A stretch of 64,000 nt of DNA from Rhodoferax sp. OV413 (GTDB lineage: Bacteria > Pseudomonadota > Gammaproteobacteria > Burkholderiales > Burkholderiaceae_C): positions 124,001-188,000 of the forward strand of contig CAMAWD010000001.1 of assembly GCA_945861785.1 (NCBI GenBank). The letters are read 5' to 3'. The position numbers and the translations under genes are program-made. Shown piece after piece: positions 8,643 to 17,476 of the stretch; the stretch's first letter is position 1, and the number at the start of each line of letters is the position of its first letter. Under the pieces are notes generated by a model. That model saw only the letters and a program-made list of their open reading frames with translations, searched no databases and was not told the DNA's origin.

Positions 8643-10328
8643 TCAGGGGTTCAGGAAGTCCTCTTCCCAGTACTCGTGCACGCCGCGCAGGTTCGACGCT
8701 CGGCGCGCAGCTTCCTCGTTGCGCAACTCCACCCTGCGGATCTTGCCCGAGATGGTCTTGGGCAGTTCGCTGAACTGGATGCGACGGATCCGCTTGAAGG
8801 GTGCGACGCGTTCCCTGAGGAACACGAACAGCGCACGGGCGGCATCTGCCGAGGGTGCCACGCCTGGCTTCAGGACGACGAAGCCCTTGGGAACGGCCAG
8901 GCGTTGGGGGTCCGGGCTGGGTACCACCGCGGCTTCCGCGACCGAGGGGTGTTCGATCAGCACGCTTTCAAGCTCGAACGGACTCACGCGGTAGTCTGAA
9001 CTCTTGAAGACGTCATCGGTGCGACCGACGAAGGTGAAGCAGCCGTTCGCATCTCTCATCGCCACGTCGGATGTGCGGTAATGGGTGCCGCCCAGTGCGT
9101 CTGCGGTTCGCTGCTCGTCACCGGCATACCCATGCATGATCGACACCGGCGGCGGGTCGAGCGCCACACTGACTTCGCCTTCGGTTCCCTCCTGGCCTTC
9201 GGTATCGAGCAGCACCACCCGGTAGCCGGGCATCGGACGCCCCATGGAGCCGGCCTTGACCTCCTGCCCCGGTGAGTTGCCGATGATGCAGGTGGTCTCG
9301 GTCTGCCCGTAACCATCGCGGATGGTCAGGCCCCAGGCGCTCCGGACCTTGTCGATGATCTCGGCATTCAGTGGCTCCCCTGCGGAGAGTACTTCGCGCA
9401 GCCGGACCGGGTAGCTGGCCAGGTCAAGCAGCGCAAAGGCGCGCCACACTGTGGGCGGGGCGCACAGGCTGGTGACCCCGCAACGCACGATGGAGTCGAG
9501 CGTGCGCTTGGCGTCAAACCGCGCCTGCTCAAAGATGAACACACCCGCACCGGCATTCCACGGCGCGAAAAAGCAACTCCATGCATGTTTGGCCCACCCG
9601 GGCGAGCTGATGTTCCAGTGCACATCGTCCGGACGCAGGCCGAGCCAGTACATGGTCGACAGGTGCCCGACCGGGTAACTCGCCTGGGTGTGCAGCACCA
9701 TCTTGGCCTTGGCGGTGGTGCCGGAGGTGAAATACAGCAACAGCGGGTCAGTCGCGGCGGTCGCGCCCTCGGGGGTGAAGTCGGCGCTGCAGGACTGCGA
9801 TTCGTTGAAGTCCGACCAGCCCTGCAGGGCCCCTCCAATGGCGATGCGTGCCAGTCCCGGCCGGAGTCCGTCGCACAGGGGGGCCCGGGCATGGTCTGTG
9901 ATCAGCACACACATGCCGCCACGTTCGATCCGGTCTTCCAGGTCGACTCGGGTCAGCAGGGTCGCCGCGGGGCTGATCACCGCGCCCAGCTTGATGATGG
10001 CCAGCGTCAGTTCCCACAACGGTACGACATTGGGCAGCATCACGAGGATGCGGTCACCACGCCTGACACCCAGATTGCGCAAGTAGTTGGCTACACGGTT
10101 CGAGCGCGTGCTGATCTCGGCGAAGGTGAGTGCTGACTCGACCCCCTCGTCGTCGACGATGCGCAGCGCCATGCGGTTGTTGCCTCTGGCCAGTCCATCG
10201 AAATAGTCCAAGGCCCAGTTGAAATCGGCCGAGCGGGGCCATTGGAATTCGCGGTAAGCCAGTTCATAGTTGTCGCGGTGGCGGATGAGGAGGTCACGCG
10301 CCGCAAGGAATTCGTTCGCAGTGGACAT
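8643..10328 (-). CDS. Acyl-CoA synthetase (AMP-forming, ANL superfamily)
   Basis: The protein has 561 aa. The P-loop-like adenylation motif LLYFTSGTTAKAKMVLH, the GYGQTETT block, a TSD motif followed by FVGRTDDVFKSSDYR, and the C-terminal catalytic lysine context PKTISGKIRR are all present, so the enzyme looks intact. FKSSDYRVSPFELE resembles acetyl-/medium-chain acyl-CoA synthetases more than benzoate-CoA ligases. It would activate a carboxylic acid of the pathway with ATP and CoA. It is divergent from the Gfo/Idh/MocA gene across 69 bp containing a TTAG-N4-CTAA operator candidate, and precedes the Rieske gene at 8560. No strong ribosome site is visible upstream of the ATG. Confidence 0.9.
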   Translation of the reverse strand: MSTANEFLAARDLLIRHRDNYELAYREFQWPRSADFNWALDYFDGLARGNNRMALRIVDDEGVESALTFAEISTRSNRVANYLRNLGVRRGDRILVMLPNVVPLWELTLAIIKLGAVISPAATLLTRVDLEDRIERGGMCVLITDHARAPLCDGLRPGLARIAIGGALQGWSDFNESQSCSADFTPEGATAATDPLLLYFTSGTTAKAKMVLHTQASYPVGHLSTMYWLGLRPDDVHWNISSPGWAKHAWSCFFAPWNAGAGVFIFEQARFDAKRTLDSIVRCGVTSLCAPPTVWRAFALLDLASYPVRLREVLSAGEPLNAEIIDKVRSAWGLTIRDGYGQTETTCIIGNSPGQEVKAGSMGRPMPGYRVVLLDTEGQEGTEGEVSVALDPPPVSIMHGYAGDEQRTADALGGTHYRTSDVAMRDANGCFTFVGRTDDVFKSSDYRVSPFELESVLIEHPSVAEAAVVPSPDPQRLAVPKGFVVLKPGVAPSADAARALFVFLRERVAPFKRIRRIQFSELPKTISGKIRRVELRNEEAARRASNLRGVHEYWEEDFLNP

Positions 10329-10373
10329 GGCAGTTTCCAGAAATTGTTGCCGTGCCAGTATCCACAGTTTCGG

Positions 10374-10385
10374 TTAGAACCCTAA
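10374..10385. promoter_or_regulatory. Operator candidate TTAG-N4-CTAA in divergent promoter
   Basis: TTAGAACCCTAA lies in the 69-bp divergent gap between the acyl-CoA synthetase and the Gfo/Idh/MocA dehydrogenase. Read on the other strand it is TTAGGGTTCTAA, one base from the site at 15293 and two from those at 23194 and 24055. It starts 46 bp from the synthetase ATG and ends 13 bp from the dehydrogenase ATG. A protein bound here could repress both genes. The likely binder, by inference, is the MarR regulator at 23297. Confidence 0.55.
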
Positions 10386-10397
10386 TCAGGGGAAACC

Positions 10398-11666
10398 ATG
10401 ATGGAACCCAATCCCCACGAACCGGCGATCACCGCTAACATCGACCGGCATCTGCCCACGGATATTGCCATGACAAACACCCCACTGCGCATCGGTATCG
10501 CCGGCCTCGGACGCGCGTTCTCGGTCATGCTGCCGACCTTCTTGCACGACCCGCGTGTCCAACTGGTGGCCGCAGCGGATCCCATCGCAACGGCGAGGGC
10601 GAGGTTCGTGTCCGACTTCGGCGCACCGGCGTATGACTCGGTCGAGGCCGTGTGTGCAGATCCCCGGGTGCAGGTGGTCTATGTCGCAACGCCGCACCAG
10701 TTCCACAGCCAGCACGTGTGCCTGGCCGCCGCCCATGGAAAACACGTGCTGGTCGAAAAGCCCATGGCCATCACCCTCGATGAGTGCACGCGGATGGTGG
10801 AGGCTTGCCGAGCGGCTGGCGTGTACCTGATCGTCGGTCACAGCCACAGCTTCAACACTCCGATCCAGCGGCTGCGCACGCTGCTCGACAGCGGACGATT
10901 CGGCCGGGTCCGCATGATCAACGCCATCGACTACACCGACTTCCTCTACCGCCCGCGCCGGCCGGAAGAACTCGACACGCGTTCCGGTGGCGGTGTCGTG
11001 TTCAGCCAGGGCGCACATCAAATCGATATCGTGCGCCTGCTCGGCGGTGGCCTGGTGCGCAGCGTGCGCGCATTCACAGGCAGCTGGGACAGTTCACGCC
11101 CTACCGAAGGCGCCTACAGTGCCCTGCTGGGCTTCGAGGACGGAACGTTCTGCAGTGCCACCTACAGTGGGTACGGGCACTACGACAGCGACGCGCTGCT
11201 GGACGACATCGGGGAGTCGGGCGTAGCCAAGAGCGCGGCCGATTACGGCGCCGCACGCCGGCGGCTGGCCACGGCACAATCCGCCGACAAGGAGGCTGCC
11301 CTGAAGGCGGCACGCAACTACGGCGGCAGCCTGTATGCGCCATCTGCCGCCCTGCCGGTGGACCGGTTTCACCAGCATTTCGGTCATATGGTCATCAGCT
11401 GCGAACACGCGGACCTGCGTCCGACGTCCAAGGGGATCGAGATATTTGCCGACGATTCGCGGCATTTCGAGGCCCTGCCGCCGCCGGTTGTGCCGCGCCT
11501 GGAAGTGATCGACGAACTGCATGACGCAGTCATCCGAGACAGGCCACCGCTGCACAACGGGGAGTGGGCCCGCGCCACCACGGAAGTCTGCCTGGCGATT
11601 CTGGAGTCGGCGCGAATACAGGCTGACTGTGCGCTGACGCTGCAGGTCAGGCCGGTGGATCGCTGA
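10398..11666 (+). CDS. Gfo/Idh/MocA oxidoreductase, phthalate-dihydrodiol-dehydrogenase-like
   Basis: The protein has 422 aa from the ATG at 10398, preceded by CAGGGGAAACC; an internal ATG at 10470 would begin directly at the Rossmann fold but has a poorer ribosome site. The NAD(P)-binding motif reads LRIGIAGLGRAF and the family signature EKPMAITLDE is intact. The long form and the GIAGLGRAF start resemble phthalate 4,5-cis-dihydrodiol dehydrogenases (Pht4/OphB); the shorter CHMS dehydrogenase LigC belongs to the same superfamily and is the alternative. With a phthalate-type Rieske oxygenase and a dihydroxyphthalate-decarboxylase-like protein in the island, the dihydrodiol role fits best. Confidence 0.82.
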   Translation: MMEPNPHEPAITANIDRHLPTDIAMTNTPLRIGIAGLGRAFSVMLPTFLHDPRVQLVAAADPIATARARFVSDFGAPAYDSVEAVCADPRVQVVYVATPHQFHSQHVCLAAAHGKHVLVEKPMAITLDECTRMVEACRAAGVYLIVGHSHSFNTPIQRLRTLLDSGRFGRVRMINAIDYTDFLYRPRRPEELDTRSGGGVVFSQGAHQIDIVRLLGGGLVRSVRAFTGSWDSSRPTEGAYSALLGFEDGTFCSATYSGYGHYDSDALLDDIGESGVAKSAADYGAARRRLATAQSADKEAALKAARNYGGSLYAPSAALPVDRFHQHFGHMVISCEHADLRPTSKGIEIFADDSRHFEALPPPVVPRLEVIDELHDAVIRDRPPLHNGEWARATTEVCLAILESARIQADCALTLQVRPVDR

Positions 11667-11719
11667 GCGCAGGGGGCCGCAGCGCAGGCTTGCGGGCGTG
11701 CCGCGCTGTGCCGGGGAGC

Positions 11720-12688
11720 CTACTCGGCCTTGATTCCAGTGGCCCTGATCACGCGCACCCAGCGCTCGTTGTCCTGTCGGCGCAGTTGCTCGGTTTCGGC
11801 CACCGTACCCCCCACAGGGTCGAACGTGTTGGTCGAGATCCAATTGGCGATTTCGGGGGTCTGCAAGGCCTCGCTGACAGCGGCGGACAGCCTGCTGGCC
11901 ACTGCCGGCGGTGTTGCCGGCGGGGCGAACATCGCGAACCACACCATGGAGACGAAACCGGGCACGGCCTCGCCGATCGTTGGCACATCGGGCAACAACG
12001 GATTGCGTTTTTCGCTGCCGATACCCAGGGCACGCAATTTTCCGGACCGGATATGCGGCAGTGCCGAACCAAGGTTCAGGAACATCAACTCAACCTGCCC
12101 GCCCAGCAGATCCGCCATGGCCGGAGCGTTTCCCTTGTAAGCCACGTGCACGATCTTGGTGTTGGTCATGCCCTTGAACATTTCGCCGGTAAGGTGCGCC
12201 ACGCTCGCAATACCCTGCGATGCATAGTTGAGCTTGTCGGGGTTGGCCCGGGCATAGGCAATCAACTCGGGCAGCGACTGGGCCGCCACCTTGGGGTGAG
12301 CGACCAGCACACTGTATCCTTTGGCTGGCGCCGACAAGGCAATGAGAGCATCCGGTTCATAGCCCAATTGCGGATACAGCGTCTTCTGGACAAATGGACC
12401 CGGCATGAACAGCAGCGTCGAGCCATCCGGCGCCGAGCGAAATACCGCCTCGGCTCCCAGGTTGCCGCCTGCTCCCGCCCGATTTTCGACGACGAAAGGC
12501 TGGCTCCAGCGCGCCGACAGGTTCCCTGCAAGCAGTCGCGCCAGGGCATCCGTGGCTGAGCCGGCGGCAAAGGGCACGACAATACGCACCGGCTTGGACG
12601 GGTAGTCCTGTGCCTGTGCGGGCAGCCCATGCAGCAGGCCAGTCACGCCGGCGATCATGAGTATGCGTATGCAAAATTTTTTCATCAT
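11720..12688 (-). CDS. Bug/TctC-family extracytoplasmic solute-binding protein
   Basis: The protein has 322 aa from the ATG at 12688 (MMKKFCIRILM), which has GAAGG upstream; the ORF-track start at 12709 is less likely. An N-terminal signal peptide ends near PAQAQDYPSK. Family hallmarks are VRIVVPFAAGSATDALAR and VENRAGAGGNLG. Such proteins capture carboxylates in the periplasm for tripartite tricarboxylate (TctAB) transporters or act as sensors. No membrane subunits are present in the window. It is the last gene of the long minus-strand operon and converges on the Gfo/Idh/MocA gene with a 53-bp gap. Confidence 0.9.
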   Translation of the reverse strand: MMKKFCIRILMIAGVTGLLHGLPAQAQDYPSKPVRIVVPFAAGSATDALARLLAGNLSARWSQPFVVENRAGAGGNLGAEAVFRSAPDGSTLLFMPGPFVQKTLYPQLGYEPDALIALSAPAKGYSVLVAHPKVAAQSLPELIAYARANPDKLNYASQGIASVAHLTGEMFKGMTNTKIVHVAYKGNAPAMADLLGGQVELMFLNLGSALPHIRSGKLRALGIGSEKRNPLLPDVPTIGEAVPGFVSMVWFAMFAPPATPPAVASRLSAAVSEALQTPEIANWISTNTFDPVGGTVAETEQLRRQDNERWVRVIRATGIKAE

Positions 12689-12727
12689 CGGGCCTTCAAT
12701 GGTGGGCAAGGTTCGTTCGCAGCTGGT

Positions 12728-13468
12728 TCAGAAATTGCGAAGCAGGCGCCCGTACCCGGTGATGGCATCGTTCACGGCACAGCGGCGCAAAGCACTCCAG
12801 CAGATGGACTGGTGCGCTGTCACCACGTTGATTCCGAATTCCTTTTCGATCGGTTCTATCGACTCGGCCACAGCCCAATGCGGGCACGGCATCCACATCG
12901 TGTCGGCCGACGGCGCCTCAAGCATCAGCGCGCGCGCCAAGCCCATGGCAGTGCTGCGCGGCACCAGTCCGAGCCGGTCCGCCGGGAACCCAGCACCCTT
13001 CACTGCGGCTGGTTCGAATTTGTAATCGTCCAGGCAACGCGTGAAAAGGGCATCCTGGCTGGCATCGAAGGGATGACCGATGACAACCTTGCGGGCTCCC
13101 AATATCCGCAATGCTTCCATCTGTGCCGAAGTGCTGGTGGTCACCGGGACGCCGATGTCGCTCTGTACGTCGCGAATCAGCCCATCGACATCACTGCCGC
13201 GCGACCGGTTGATCGGCAACCCGCCGAGGACGAGGAGATCGACCGACGCCCGGGCAATCTCCCGCGCCGCGCGCAGGCTGATCTGGTAGCTCTGGTCGAT
13301 CTCGTCCTTGTTCATGTCGACGATCGCCAATGTCGATATGACCAGACAGACGCCTTCGGGCACCATTTTGTAGAACTCGAACGGGAACACCTCGGTAGCG
13401 GCCGGAGGCGAGGTGTAGCCGATCCGGGCACGGTAGCCATAGATGTCGCGTGGGGAATGTACTTGCAT
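12728..13468 (-). CDS. Maleate isomerase / arylmalonate decarboxylase-like protein (Asp/Glu racemase superfamily)
   Basis: The protein has 246 aa. The N-terminal RARIGYTSPPAATEVFPFEF and the central VTTSTSAQMEALRILGARKV are typical of the maleate cis-trans isomerase/AMDase branch. Two cysteines normally catalyse racemisation or isomerisation in this superfamily. Here the second position is present (WMPCPHW), whereas the position before TTST is Val, so only one catalytic Cys is visible, a pattern reminiscent of arylmalonate decarboxylase (inference). It lies 21 bp downstream of a paralogue that retains both cysteines. A role in isomerising or decarboxylating a ring-cleavage diacid is plausible. 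Confidence 0.8.
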   Translation of the reverse strand: MQVHSPRDIYGYRARIGYTSPPAATEVFPFEFYKMVPEGVCLVISTLAIVDMNKDEIDQSYQISLRAAREIARASVDLLVLGGLPINRSRGSDVDGLIRDVQSDIGVPVTTSTSAQMEALRILGARKVVIGHPFDASQDALFTRCLDDYKFEPAAVKGAGFPADRLGLVPRSTAMGLARALMLEAPSADTMWMPCPHWAVAESIEPIEKEFGINVVTAHQSICWSALRRCAVNDAITGYGRLLRNF

Positions 13469-13489
13469 GGCGGTGGAAGCCCGTGCTGC

Positions 13490-14215
13490 TCAGCGCTGCA
13501 GTGTCGAGAAGATGCGGCCATACCCCGTGATCGGCTCCCGGATGTCGAGCATCTCGAATACGTGCCACAACATGGCCTGGAAACTCGAAATTACCGGAAC
13601 CCCGAGGTCGGCCTCCAGCGGTGCGATGTTGTCGAACGTCGGCATCTGGGCGCAGGGCATGTAGACCGCATCGACATCCGGGGCCATCCGGTATGCCTGC
13701 TTGGCAAGCTGGTACGACGCGCGGGAGGCCATGGACCCTATCTCGATGACCGGCAGCCCCAATCCCTTGATGGCGACAACGGCAATGCCCGAGTCTTCGA
13801 GGAACTTCTTCAGCAGCAGATTCTGGTCCTCCGCAAACGGAGACGCAATCGCGATCCTTTTCGCACCCAGTCGCCGCAGCGCCTCAACAGCCCCGGTCTG
13901 GCTCGTTGTGCATGGGATCGTGGTCACTTCATGCATTTGGCGGATGATCTCCTGGTCAAAGCCGTAGCCCCCATAGGTCACCGTCGGCGACCCTCCCAGC
14001 GCGATGACATCGGATTTGGCGCGTGCCAGTTCGGCAGTGGCATCCTTGAGCTTGAGCAGTGCTGCGCCGATGTTGTCGCGGTCCAGGCGCTGGATCGACA
14101 GGCAGGTCAGGGCCAGTGCAACGCCGGGAGGCGCCACCTTTGGAAACTCCTGGACCATGGTCTCGGCAGTCATCGATGGGCAGATGAAGCCTATGCGGGC
14201 GCGCCATGCGTACAT
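13490..14215 (-). CDS. Maleate isomerase-like protein (Asp/Glu racemase superfamily), two-Cys form
   Basis: The protein has 241 aa starting MYAWRARIGFICPSMTAETM. Both putative catalytic cysteines are visible: TIPCTTSQTGAVEAL and YMPCAQM. That is the arrangement of maleate cis-trans isomerases and Asp/Glu racemases, which use Cys addition to the double bond or alpha-carbon deprotonation. It ends with the same ITGYGR tail as the next gene, so the two are tandem paralogues. In an extradiol pathway an isomerase could act on an unsaturated diacid such as an oxalomesaconate tautomer; that is inference. It follows a Bug gene by 52 bp. Confidence 0.82.
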   Translation of the reverse strand: MYAWRARIGFICPSMTAETMVQEFPKVAPPGVALALTCLSIQRLDRDNIGAALLKLKDATAELARAKSDVIALGGSPTVTYGGYGFDQEIIRQMHEVTTIPCTTSQTGAVEALRRLGAKRIAIASPFAEDQNLLLKKFLEDSGIAVVAIKGLGLPVIEIGSMASRASYQLAKQAYRMAPDVDAVYMPCAQMPTFDNIAPLEADLGVPVISSFQAMLWHVFEMLDIREPITGYGRIFSTLQR

Positions 14216-14267
14216 GAAATCGATCTCCGGGGTCGTAGGTGGTGGATGTCGAAGTGCGCCGCAAGCG

Positions 14268-15236
14268 TCAGTCGGCCTGGATACCGGTTGCCTTGACTAC
14301 GGACGCCCACTTTGTTGTCTCTTCGCGGATAAAGCTGGCGAACGCCAGGGGGTTCATGGTCATGACGCTCATTTGCGCTGCGCCCAGGCGCTTCTGGGTG
14401 TCCGGCTGCGCAAGCGCCTCGGTGATCTTCGCGTTGAGCAGGTCGATGATCGGCCCGGGGGTTCCGGCTGGCGCAAAAATGCCATGCCAGGACGTCGCCT
14501 CGAATCCCGGAAACGTCTCGGAGACCGCCGGCAGGTCGGGCAGGTTGGGCAGTCGCCTGGCCGCGGTGGTCGCCAGCCCCACCAGCTGACCAGCGGCTAC
14601 CTGTTGCACGACCTGACCGGCATCAAACATGAAATTGATATGGCTCCCGAGCAAAGCAACATTGGCCGGGCCGCTTCCGCCGAATGGAATGGGCCGGACA
14701 TCAATCCCGGCGCTGGCTCGGAAGAGCTCCGCAAACAGGTGCTGGGTGCTGCCACTGCCTGCCGTGCCGTAGGTGACCTGCCCGGGCTTTGCCTTGGCCA
14801 TCGCGATCAGTTCGGCAACCGATCGCACGCCGAGCGACGGAGGAACGACGAGGAACGTCGGCACACTGGCTATCGGCGCGACCGGGGTCAGCTCCTTTGC
14901 AGGCTGGTAGGGCAGCTTGGCGCCATACAGGGCCGGATGGATCGCGATCGTGCCCACGTACCCATGGACCAGTGTGTAGCCGTCGGGTGCAGATCTGGCT
15001 GCCTGCGCAGTACCAATATTGCCTGCCGCGCCAGGCCGGTTGACGACCACAAAAGGCTGCCCCAGCATTTGGGTGAGTTTCTCGGCGATGACACGGGTGG
15101 AGAGGTCGGTCGACCCGCCCGGTGGATACCCGACAATCACGGTCACCGGCTTGCTTGGGTAGGCCTGCGCAAATACCGCACCACCCAGAAGGACGCCGGC
15201 GACAGCCAGAAGCAACTTTCCGACCCGAAACTTCAT
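14268..15236 (-). CDS. Bug/TctC-family extracytoplasmic solute-binding protein
   Basis: The protein has 322 aa. I choose the ATG at 15236 (MKFRVGKLLL) because AGGAG lies 9 bases upstream; the ORF-track ATG at 15245 directly abuts that ribosome site. The signal peptide ends near VFAQAYPSK. Family motifs include VGYPPGGSTDLSTR and NRPGAAGNIGTAQ. It would bind a carboxylic acid in the periplasm. It begins after a 171-bp gap containing an operator candidate, the only large gap within the operon, so it may start a separately promoted sub-operon with the two isomerase-like genes and the last Bug gene. Confidence 0.9.
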   Translation of the reverse strand: MKFRVGKLLLAVAGVLLGGAVFAQAYPSKPVTVIVGYPPGGSTDLSTRVIAEKLTQMLGQPFVVVNRPGAAGNIGTAQAARSAPDGYTLVHGYVGTIAIHPALYGAKLPYQPAKELTPVAPIASVPTFLVVPPSLGVRSVAELIAMAKAKPGQVTYGTAGSGSTQHLFAELFRASAGIDVRPIPFGGSGPANVALLGSHINFMFDAGQVVQQVAAGQLVGLATTAARRLPNLPDLPAVSETFPGFEATSWHGIFAPAGTPGPIIDLLNAKITEALAQPDTQKRLGAAQMSVMTMNPLAFASFIREETTKWASVVKATGIQAD

Positions 15237-15292
15237 TGGGAACATCTCCTTTCAGATGCGTTGAACAGCACCACGAGTGTGCATCTCGATGG

Positions 15293-15304
15293 TTAGGGAT
15301 CTAA
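15293..15304. promoter_or_regulatory. Operator candidate TTAGGGATCTAA inside the catabolic operon
   Basis: The site lies 57 bp upstream of the Bug gene ATG at 15236, almost the same distance as the identical-class site upstream of the Rieske gene (56 bp). It differs at one base from the duplicated sites at 23194 and 24055. It occupies the one long gap of the operon, which suggests an internal regulated promoter. The sequence just to its right, GGGGGAAACCCTGA, also resembles the right flank of the site at 10374. Confidence 0.5.
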
Positions 15305-15407
15305 ATGGGGGAAACCCTGAGGGCGGCCCACTAAATTCCGGACCGGGGAATGTTTGCAGAGGGCCCGAAAAACGAACCCGAAAACCGCAGCTTGCGGGCG
15401 GGTACGC

Positions 15408-16382
15408 CTACTCCGCCGCAGGAATTTTGGCCACTTTCACCGCACGTTCGTAGCGCTTCAGGCTGGCACGGATGTTGGTCGCATACTGCAACGGAGTCGT
15501 GTACTTGATGTCGATGCCCCTGGCGCGGAACGAGTCCACGATCTCGGGGGATTCAGAGGCCAGCTTGATGGCGGCAGCCAATTTCTCCAGGACATTTGCG
15601 GGCAGGCCGGCAGGCGCCAGGATGCCGGTTTCGGAAGCGAAGTCGTAGTCCTTGATCAATTCACCGATGGATGGCACATTGGGTAAACCGGCAGCGCGGT
15701 AACTTGTGCTCACACCCAAGGCAAACAACTTGCCGGCGGCAATATGGGGCCCGGCTGTCGCAGCCGACGTGGCGAGCACCGGAACCTCGCCGGCCAGGAT
15801 GGCACCCACGGACTGCCCACTGCCCTTGTAAGGGATGTGCAGCAACTCCACACCCGAGTCCTCGAAGAATGTCGCCATCGAGATGTGGTGGATGCTGCCC
15901 ACACCCGAGGTGCCGAAGTCGATCTTGCCCGGACGGGCCTTGGCCTCGCGAATGAGGTCCTGCAGGCTGCGGATGCTGGTATTGGCACTGGCCACCAGAA
16001 GCACGCCCCCGGTCGCCACCATGCTGATGGGCGTGAAGTCGCGAAGCACGTCGTAGCCCAGGTTCTTGTAGATGTAAGGGGCCACGAACAACTGACCTGT
16101 CTCGCCCGCGATCAGGGAGTACCCGTCAGGCGGCATCTTGACGAACTGCGCGGTGGCTGTGGTTCCGGCAGCGCCCGGGCGGTTCTCGACCACGAAGGGC
16201 TGGCCCAGCAACTCTCCCAGCTTCTTGGCATAGGCGCGGGCCACCAGATCGGGAACGCCACCGGCCGGATGGCCGACGTAGATCTTCACGGGTTTGTTGG
16301 GGTAGTCCTGGGCAAAGGCACTGGTGGCGGCCGCCAGCAATCCCGCAAACGCCAGGATCAGGGTCTTGAGCCATATCGCCAT
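15408..16382 (-). CDS. Bug/TctC-family extracytoplasmic solute-binding protein
   Basis: The protein has 324 aa from the ATG at 16382 (MAIWLKTLIL), with AAGGAGA upstream; the ORF-track start at 16448 would add residues before the signal peptide. Cleavage is predicted after TSAFAQ. Motifs include VGHPAGGVPDLVARAYAKKL and ENRPGAAGTTATAQ. It is closely related to the Bug gene just upstream (16483): both share QLFVAPY, RDFTPISMVAT, GKIDFG and HIPxKGSGQSV, which indicates a recent tandem duplication. A periplasmic carboxylate receptor role is expected. Confidence 0.9.
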   Translation of the reverse strand: MAIWLKTLILAFAGLLAAATSAFAQDYPNKPVKIYVGHPAGGVPDLVARAYAKKLGELLGQPFVVENRPGAAGTTATAQFVKMPPDGYSLIAGETGQLFVAPYIYKNLGYDVLRDFTPISMVATGGVLLVASANTSIRSLQDLIREAKARPGKIDFGTSGVGSIHHISMATFFEDSGVELLHIPYKGSGQSVGAILAGEVPVLATSAATAGPHIAAGKLFALGVSTSYRAAGLPNVPSIGELIKDYDFASETGILAPAGLPANVLEKLAAAIKLASESPEIVDSFRARGIDIKYTTPLQYATNIRASLKRYERAVKVAKIPAAE

Positions 16383-16482
16383 CGTTGTCTCCTTCAGTTG
16401 GTGCAAAAACAGAACTCGCAATAACACGCCGGACCGCCATTCCCGCACGGTTCACGGCCGTCGCGGCAGAACGTAGGAGAAC

Positions 16483-17457
16483 TCAGTCGGCCAGAGGAAT
16501 CTTGGCGATTCTGACGGCGCGCTCGTATTTCTTCAGGTTGACCCGGATGTTCTCAGCGTATTCGGCAGGCGTGGTGTAGCGGACGATGAGGCCGGACTTG
16601 CGAAGGCCCTCCGTCACCTCCGCCATCTCCGAGACCTTCTTCACAGCCGCCGACAACTTGGACAGTATCGGCGCTGGCAGGCCGGGTGGCGCCAGAAAGC
16701 CCACTTCGGATGCGAAGTCGTAGCCCTTCACGAACTCGCCGATGGACGGCACATTCGGATACCCTGGCAGACGGAAACTGGTCGACACCGCCAGCGGGAT
16801 GAGTTTGCCTGCCGCAACATGCACTCCAGCGCCCGCAGCAGACGTTGCGAGCACCGGCACCTCACCCGCCAACGCACTCACGACCGACTGACCACTGCCT
16901 TTGAAGGGAATGTGCTGCATGTCGATACCGGAGTCCTCCATGAACGTGGACATCACGATGTGGTGGATGGTGCCGATGCCGGAACTGCCAAAGTCGATCT
17001 TGCCTGGTCGCGCCGTGGCCTCCCGGATCAGGTCCTGCAGGGTCTTGATCGACGACCCCGGCGTGGAAACGACCATCACCGCCGTAGTCGCCACCATGCT
17101 GATGGGCGTGAAATCGCGAACCGTATCGTACTGCAGGTTCTTGTAGACATAGGGCGCCACAAACAGCTGGCTGGTTTCGCCCACCAGCAGCGTGTAGCCG
17201 TCCGCTGGCATCTTGGACACCTGGGCAGTGGCCGTGGTGGCGCCTGCGCCGGGCCGGTTCTCCACCACCACCGGTTGCCCCAGGACCTCGCCGAGTTTCT
17301 GCGCAAATCCGCGGGCGACGACGTCGGGGCCGCCGCCAGCCACAAATCCGACGATCATCTTGATCGGCCTCGCGGGATAGTCCTGCGCGAACGCGCCACT
17401 GGTTGCCGCCAGCACCGCCGCCAATGCCATGAACCGTCTGCCCAGCGCCTTGTTCAT
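16483..17457 (-). CDS. Bug/TctC-family extracytoplasmic solute-binding protein
   Basis: The protein has 324 aa, starting MNKALGRRFMALAAVL, with AAGGGAA upstream and a signal peptide ending near GAFAQ. It shows the same family motifs as its neighbour at 15408 (VVENRPGAGATTATAQ, KIDFGSSGIGTIHH). It starts 19 bp after the extradiol dioxygenase stop, so it is probably co-transcribed with the ring-cleavage genes. The tandem pair probably distinguishes related aromatic acids or their degradation products, but no substrate can be read from the sequence. Confidence 0.9.
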   Translation of the reverse strand: MNKALGRRFMALAAVLAATSGAFAQDYPARPIKMIVGFVAGGGPDVVARGFAQKLGEVLGQPVVVENRPGAGATTATAQVSKMPADGYTLLVGETSQLFVAPYVYKNLQYDTVRDFTPISMVATTAVMVVSTPGSSIKTLQDLIREATARPGKIDFGSSGIGTIHHIVMSTFMEDSGIDMQHIPFKGSGQSVVSALAGEVPVLATSAAGAGVHVAAGKLIPLAVSTSFRLPGYPNVPSIGEFVKGYDFASEVGFLAPPGLPAPILSKLSAAVKKVSEMAEVTEGLRKSGLIVRYTTPAEYAENIRVNLKKYERAVRIAKIPLAD

Positions 17458-17476
17458 CTGTTTCCCTTGTCAGCAA

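Noticed and set aside
12629-14296. 555-aa plus-strand ORF
   Set aside because: It lies antisense to three well-supported genes (Bug and two isomerase-like proteins); high GC creates long open antisense frames, and the translation shows no domain.
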